From NCBI GenBank assembly GCA_014729705.1, contig WJJK01000013.1, forward strand, positions 1 through 8,500: a stretch of DNA of 8,500 bases. The letters are read 5' to 3'. The DNA comes from Candidatus Altarchaeales archaeon. GTDB taxonomy: Archaea; Altiarchaeota; Altiarchaeia; IMC4; SCGC-AAA252-I15. Numbering within the stretch: position 1 is the first letter of the stretch; every line of letters begins with the position of its first letter. Positions 5,697-8,500 of this stretch are shown piece by piece. The translations under genes were made by a program, and so were the position numbers. The notes beneath the pieces are model-generated. The model was not told the DNA's origin. It searched no databases and saw nothing but the letters and a program-made list of their open reading frames with translations.

Positions 5697-6269
5697 ATGA
5701 AAGTCGGCGTCCTAGCAGTTCAGGGAGACGTGGAGGAACACCAAAAAGCTTTAACCAAAATTAATGTGCAATCCAGGTCAGTGAAAGACGAATCCTCGAT
5801 AAAGGCGGTTGACGCCCTAATAATACCGGGTGGGGAATCCACAACCATCAGTAAACTAATCCAACACCATGGTCTCGCAGATTGCATAAAAGAATTCGCG
5901 AAACAAAAAAAACCCTTAATCGGAACATGCGCAGGCATGGTTCTACTAGCTAGGGAAGGCGACGACCAAGTCCGAAAAACAAGGCAAAACCTGCTTGGAT
6001 TAATAGACGCTAAAGTCAATAGAAACGCTTTCGGATCCCAGAGGGAAAGCTTCGAAGAAAAAATAGAAATACCGGTTCTCGGAGGAAACCCCTACCCCTG
6101 TGTGTTCATAAGGGCTCCAGCCTATGAAAAAACAGGAGCAAACGTTGAGGTATTAGCCACCTACCAAGGCAAAATAATCGCAGCCAGAGAGGGGAAGGTG
6201 GGCGTGACCTCGTTTCACCCCGAATTATCCGGTGACCCGCGGCTGCTGAAACACCTGCTTGAAGGTTAG
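5697..6269 (+). CDS. pdxT: Pyridoxal 5'-phosphate synthase, PdxT (glutaminase) subunit
   Basis: PdxT is the class I glutamine amidotransferase that hydrolyses glutamine and channels ammonia into PdxS. The 190-aa length is normal. Visible motifs are VGVLAVQGDVEEH (3-15), the oxyanion-region IIPGGESTT (42-50), the nucleophile elbow GTCAGM (76-81, nucleophile C78), the FIRAPAYE segment (137-144) and TSFHPELS (171-178) with H174 and E176 completing the Cys-His-Glu triad. All catalytic residues are present. The ATG at 5697 gives the standard N-terminus for the family. It lies 25 bases after the CBS gene in the same direction, with no Shine-Dalgarno site and no well-placed promoter, so it is probably translated from the pdxS-CBS-pdxT message. 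It is active as a complex with PdxS in the cytosol. A T7 tract lies just after its stop. Confidence 0.98.
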   Translation: MKVGVLAVQGDVEEHQKALTKINVQSRSVKDESSIKAVDALIIPGGESTTISKLIQHHGLADCIKEFAKQKKPLIGTCAGMVLLAREGDDQVRKTRQNLLGLIDAKVNRNAFGSQRESFEEKIEIPVLGGNPYPCVFIRAPAYEKTGANVEVLATYQGKIIAAREGKVGVTSFHPELSGDPRLLKHLLEG

Positions 6270-6274
6270 TGAAG

Positions 6275-6281
6275 TTTTTTT
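6275..6281 (+). terminator. T7 tract after pdxT
   Basis: Seven consecutive T residues begin six bases after the pdxT stop codon, without a strong hairpin. A second T7 tract at 6321-6327, preceded by a weak CCC/GGG inverted repeat (6306-6320), could add to termination. Short T-rich tracts are typical archaeal termination signals; function is inferred. Confidence 0.45.
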
Positions 6282-6292
6282 AACCCTGTAAC

Positions 6293-6302
6293 CTATATCT
6301 TA
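6293..6302 (+). promoter_or_regulatory. TATA-like box for mcm
   Basis: CTATATCTTA lies 40-49 bases before the mcm ATG, which predicts a transcript start near 6323 and a leader of about 19 bases. The leader ends in GGGTGA directly against the ATG (6336-6341). That could pair with the 16S rRNA 3' end but is closer to the start codon than is usual. Confidence 0.4.
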
Positions 6303-6341
6303 AGCCCGATTTCTAAGGGGTTTTTTTACTTATTTGGGTGA

Positions 6342-8351
6342 ATGGGTAGATTGAAAAGTTTCGAGGATTTTTTGAAGAAATATCCAGACAAGATTCAGGC
6401 CCTTCAGAATTACCCTGAAACCAAAAGCGTGGTATTGGACTATCAGGAGCTTTGGGGTTTCGATGAGGAGCTTGCCGAGAGACTACGAAGCCATCCAGAC
6501 GAACACCTACTCATATTCAACGATACCCTGGCAGCCGAAAACATCGAGACTAAACAAGAGAACCCCCGATTCAACATAAGGTTCAAAAACTTCCCCCAGG
6601 AAAAACCCTACAGCCTTTTCGTGCGCGACATAGTAGCCGAATACATAGGGGTTATGATCTCGGTTGAAGGCGTCGTCAACCGCATAAGCGATGTGTTGCC
6701 TAAGGTGTTGAATGCATTATTCATCTGCAACCGCTGCAGCGAACACAACTGGGTTAGCCAAGAAAAAAGAATGTTGATTGAGCCCGCCAGATGCCGAAGC
6801 TGCGGTAAAGCCGACTTCAGATTCATACCCGAAGAAAGCCAGTGGATAGATATACAGCGACTTGAGATACAGGAGCCCCTTGAGATGCTTAAGGGGGGGG
6901 AGCAGGCAAGACGCATTGAGGTGTGGCTTGAAGACGATTTAACCGACAAGGTGACGGCGGGAGACAAAGTCATAGTCACAGGCACCGTGAGACTATTACC
7001 CCCTAAAACCAAGGGCTCCGTATTCCATAAATACATTGAAGCCAACTACATCGAAAGCGTTGAAAGAGAGTTCGAGGAGATAGAGATAACCCCCCAGGAG
7101 GAGGAGCAGATAATCACATTATCCAAGGACCCGCTTATCTATGAAAAAATAATCGACTCGATTGCCCCAAGCATATACGGATACAGGGAGGTTAAGGAAG
7201 CAATAGCGCTTCAGCTTTTCGGCGGACGCCACGGCAAAAAACTGCCTGACGGGACGAAAGTCAGACCCGACATGCACCTCCTATTAATCGGAGACCCCGG
7301 AGTCGCGAAATCACGCATCCTACAGTACGTGGACCAGATAGCCCCCAAAAGCATTTATGTTACAGGCAAGGGGACTACGGGGGCGGGCTTGACCGCTACC
7401 GCCGAAAAAGATGAGTTATCTGAAGGTGGGTGGACGCTTAAAGCAGGCGCCTTGGTTTTAGCGGGAGGAGGGGTGGCAGGTATCGACGAATTCGATAAGA
7501 TGGGTACTGAAGACCGTTCAAGCATGCACGAGGCGATGGAGCAGCAGACCATAAGCATCGCCAAGGCGGGAATCATAACCAAATTCAAGGCCAACACCAG
7601 CATACTCGCCGCCGCCAACCCGAAGTTCTCAAGATTCGACAACTACAAACCCCTTGCCGAGCAATTCGACATACCCCCTACTTTGATCAGCAGATTCGAC
7701 CTTATCTTCCCCATAAGAGACATACTCGACAGAGAAAGGGACCGGGGCATAGCACAACACATGCTTAAAATGCATAAGGGCACGGAGGAGATGCAGGAGA
7801 TAACCCCCTCAATCGAACCTGAATTATTTAGAAAATACATCGCCTACGCCCGGAAAAAAATCAACCCCCAACTAACAGATGAGGCGGGGGAAAAGATACA
7901 GGAATACTACGTGGAGTTAAGGTCAAGGGGTCATGGGACGACCGCGGCCGCCACACCCAGACAGCTTGAAGCCCTGGTCAGGATCGCGGAATCATCCGCT
8001 AAAATAAAACTAAGAGACGAGGTGGGGGTGGAGGATGTTGGGCGGGCCATCAAATTAACTGAATTCGTCTTGCGCGAGATCGCCTACGACGAAGCCACGG
8101 GGGAGCTGGACATAGACCGGGTGGTAACCACCCACCCCAAGTCAGCGAGAGACAGGATACACAGTATTGAGGAAATCCTAAGGGAGCTGATGGAGGAGAG
8201 CGCCGACGGGATGGCGGAACGCAAAGACGTGGTGGAGCGAGCCAAAGAGAAAGGCATAGAAAGATACACCGTGGATAAGATAGTCAATGAACTGAGAAAC
8301 AAAGGCATAATATATTCTCCTAAACCCCGTTTCTTCATGTTCACTGAATAA
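6342..8351 (+). CDS. mcm: Replicative DNA helicase MCM
   Basis: MCM is the hexameric 3'-5' helicase that unwinds DNA at archaeal replication forks. The 669-aa protein is a typical single-subunit archaeal MCM. The N-terminal domain has an OB-fold region (about 90-250) with a four-cysteine zinc site (C129, C132, C151, C154) and the family block SQWIDIQRLEIQEPLEML. The AAA+ module carries Walker A GDPGVAKS (317-324), the MCM-type Walker B GIDEFDKM (380-387), sensor 1 in AAANPKFSRF, and the arginine-finger motif SRFD (450-453). The helix-2 insert (TATAEKDELSEGGW) and pre-sensor hairpin (ISIAKAGIITKFKA) are both present. A C-terminal winged-helix region ends the protein (about 600-669). No intein or frameshift interrupts it. 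Start ATG 6342 gives the expected N-terminus. It probably forms a transcription unit with the partial gene nine bases downstream. No origin-like repeats or cdc6/orc1 gene are seen here. Confidence 0.98.
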   Translation: MGRLKSFEDFLKKYPDKIQALQNYPETKSVVLDYQELWGFDEELAERLRSHPDEHLLIFNDTLAAENIETKQENPRFNIRFKNFPQEKPYSLFVRDIVAEYIGVMISVEGVVNRISDVLPKVLNALFICNRCSEHNWVSQEKRMLIEPARCRSCGKADFRFIPEESQWIDIQRLEIQEPLEMLKGGEQARRIEVWLEDDLTDKVTAGDKVIVTGTVRLLPPKTKGSVFHKYIEANYIESVEREFEEIEITPQEEEQIITLSKDPLIYEKIIDSIAPSIYGYREVKEAIALQLFGGRHGKKLPDGTKVRPDMHLLLIGDPGVAKSRILQYVDQIAPKSIYVTGKGTTGAGLTATAEKDELSEGGWTLKAGALVLAGGGVAGIDEFDKMGTEDRSSMHEAMEQQTISIAKAGIITKFKANTSILAAANPKFSRFDNYKPLAEQFDIPPTLISRFDLIFPIRDILDRERDRGIAQHMLKMHKGTEEMQEITPSIEPELFRKYIAYARKKINPQLTDEAGEKIQEYYVELRSRGHGTTAAATPRQLEALVRIAESSAKIKLRDEVGVEDVGRAIKLTEFVLREIAYDEATGELDIDRVVTTHPKSARDRIHSIEEILRELMEESADGMAERKDVVERAKEKGIERYTVDKIVNELRNKGIIYSPKPRFFMFTE

Positions 8352-8360
8352 ACCGAGAAA

Positions 8361-8500
8361 ATGAGGCACACTAAATCGCTCACCTACCTGCTTTGCCTGT
8401 TTTTAACAGCCCAGTTAATCGGCATGCTGGTGGGGTTTGAAATACACCGGGCAATCTACGTCGAGAAAACAGTAGCCCCACTAATCTCGGAACCCACCTC
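8361..8500 (+). CDS. Membrane protein, 5' end only (possibly presenilin-like)
   Basis: An open frame starts at ATG 8361, nine bases after the mcm stop, and stays open to the window edge (46 complete codons). A short basic N-terminus (RHTK) is followed by a hydrophobic helix, about residues 7-26, containing LFLTAQLIGMLVG. A more polar stretch ending near a PLISEPT segment follows. This fits the first membrane helix of a polytopic protein or a signal anchor. The AQ-hydrophobic-G pattern in the first helix, followed by a proline-containing loop, is reminiscent of archaeal presenilin-type A22 intramembrane proteases. The catalytic YD and GxGD motifs would lie beyond the window, so this is only a suggestion. 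The tight spacing suggests cotranscription with mcm. Confidence 0.6.
   Translation, partial: MRHTKSLTYLLCLFLTAQLIGMLVGFEIHRAIYVEKTVAPLISEPT

Noticed and set aside
6270..6341. Possible small RNA or replication origin in the largest gap
   Set aside because: The 72 bases hold only T-tracts, one TATA-like box and a weak inverted repeat. There are no C/D box motifs, no origin recognition repeats and no cdc6/orc1 gene nearby.
7290..7700. Possible intein at the Walker A or other conserved sites of MCM
   Set aside because: The AAA+ motifs run without interruption from Walker A to the arginine finger and the total length is normal.
1..8500. Defence island, CRISPR array or mobile element
   Set aside because: No direct repeats with spacers, transposase, integrase, nuclease-toxin or terminal inverted repeats were seen. 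Most genes are housekeeping functions with uniform composition.

Overview
The window is a gene-dense stretch of archaeal chromosome, almost certainly from a euryarchaeal-type lineage. It carries the single-subunit MCM replicative helicase, the archaeal pterin pyrophosphokinase MptE of tetrahydromethanopterin/archaeal folate biosynthesis, a Dim1/KsgA-type rRNA methyltransferase, and a KaiC-like RecA-fold ATPase. TATA-like boxes lie about 26-28 bases upstream of several starts, with very short or no leaders and few convincing Shine-Dalgarno sites, which also fits archaea. I cannot place it to order or genus. No tRNA, rRNA, CRISPR array, insertion sequence or phage gene is visible, and no intergenic gap exceeds about 75 bases.

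Layout. Bases 4-1887 (minus strand) hold a two-gene unit: a soluble KaiC-like ATPase with intact Walker motifs, then a larger membrane protein. The second protein joins a PH-like N-terminal region, two transmembrane helices and a second RecA/KaiC-like domain that has lost its P-loop. Bases 1945-2685 (minus) encode MptE, starting from TTG. It is divergent from a compact Dim1/KsgA methyltransferase (2733-3419, plus), which runs tail-to-tail into a TPR protein (3398-3961, minus) with a 22-base overlap. The TPR gene is divergent from a plus-strand cluster: pdxS, a four-CBS-domain protein and pdxT (4007-6269). After a 72-base gap with T-tracts and a TATA-like box come mcm (6342-8351) and the 5' end of a membrane protein that runs off the window (8361-8500).

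How the genes relate. PdxS and PdxT form the deoxyxylulose-5-phosphate-independent PLP synthase. The CBS protein between them is a candidate nucleotide-responsive partner or regulator. MptE makes the activated pterin for a C1-carrier coenzyme, KsgA matures 16S rRNA and MCM drives replication; these are housekeeping functions. The least explained part is the KaiC-like pair at the left. An active ATPase next to a membrane-tethered pseudo-ATPase paralogue suggests a membrane-recruited signalling or scaffold complex, though that function is inference. The two divergent gene pairs have intergenic regions of only 45-47 bases, in which each TATA-like box falls on the predicted start site of the opposite gene.
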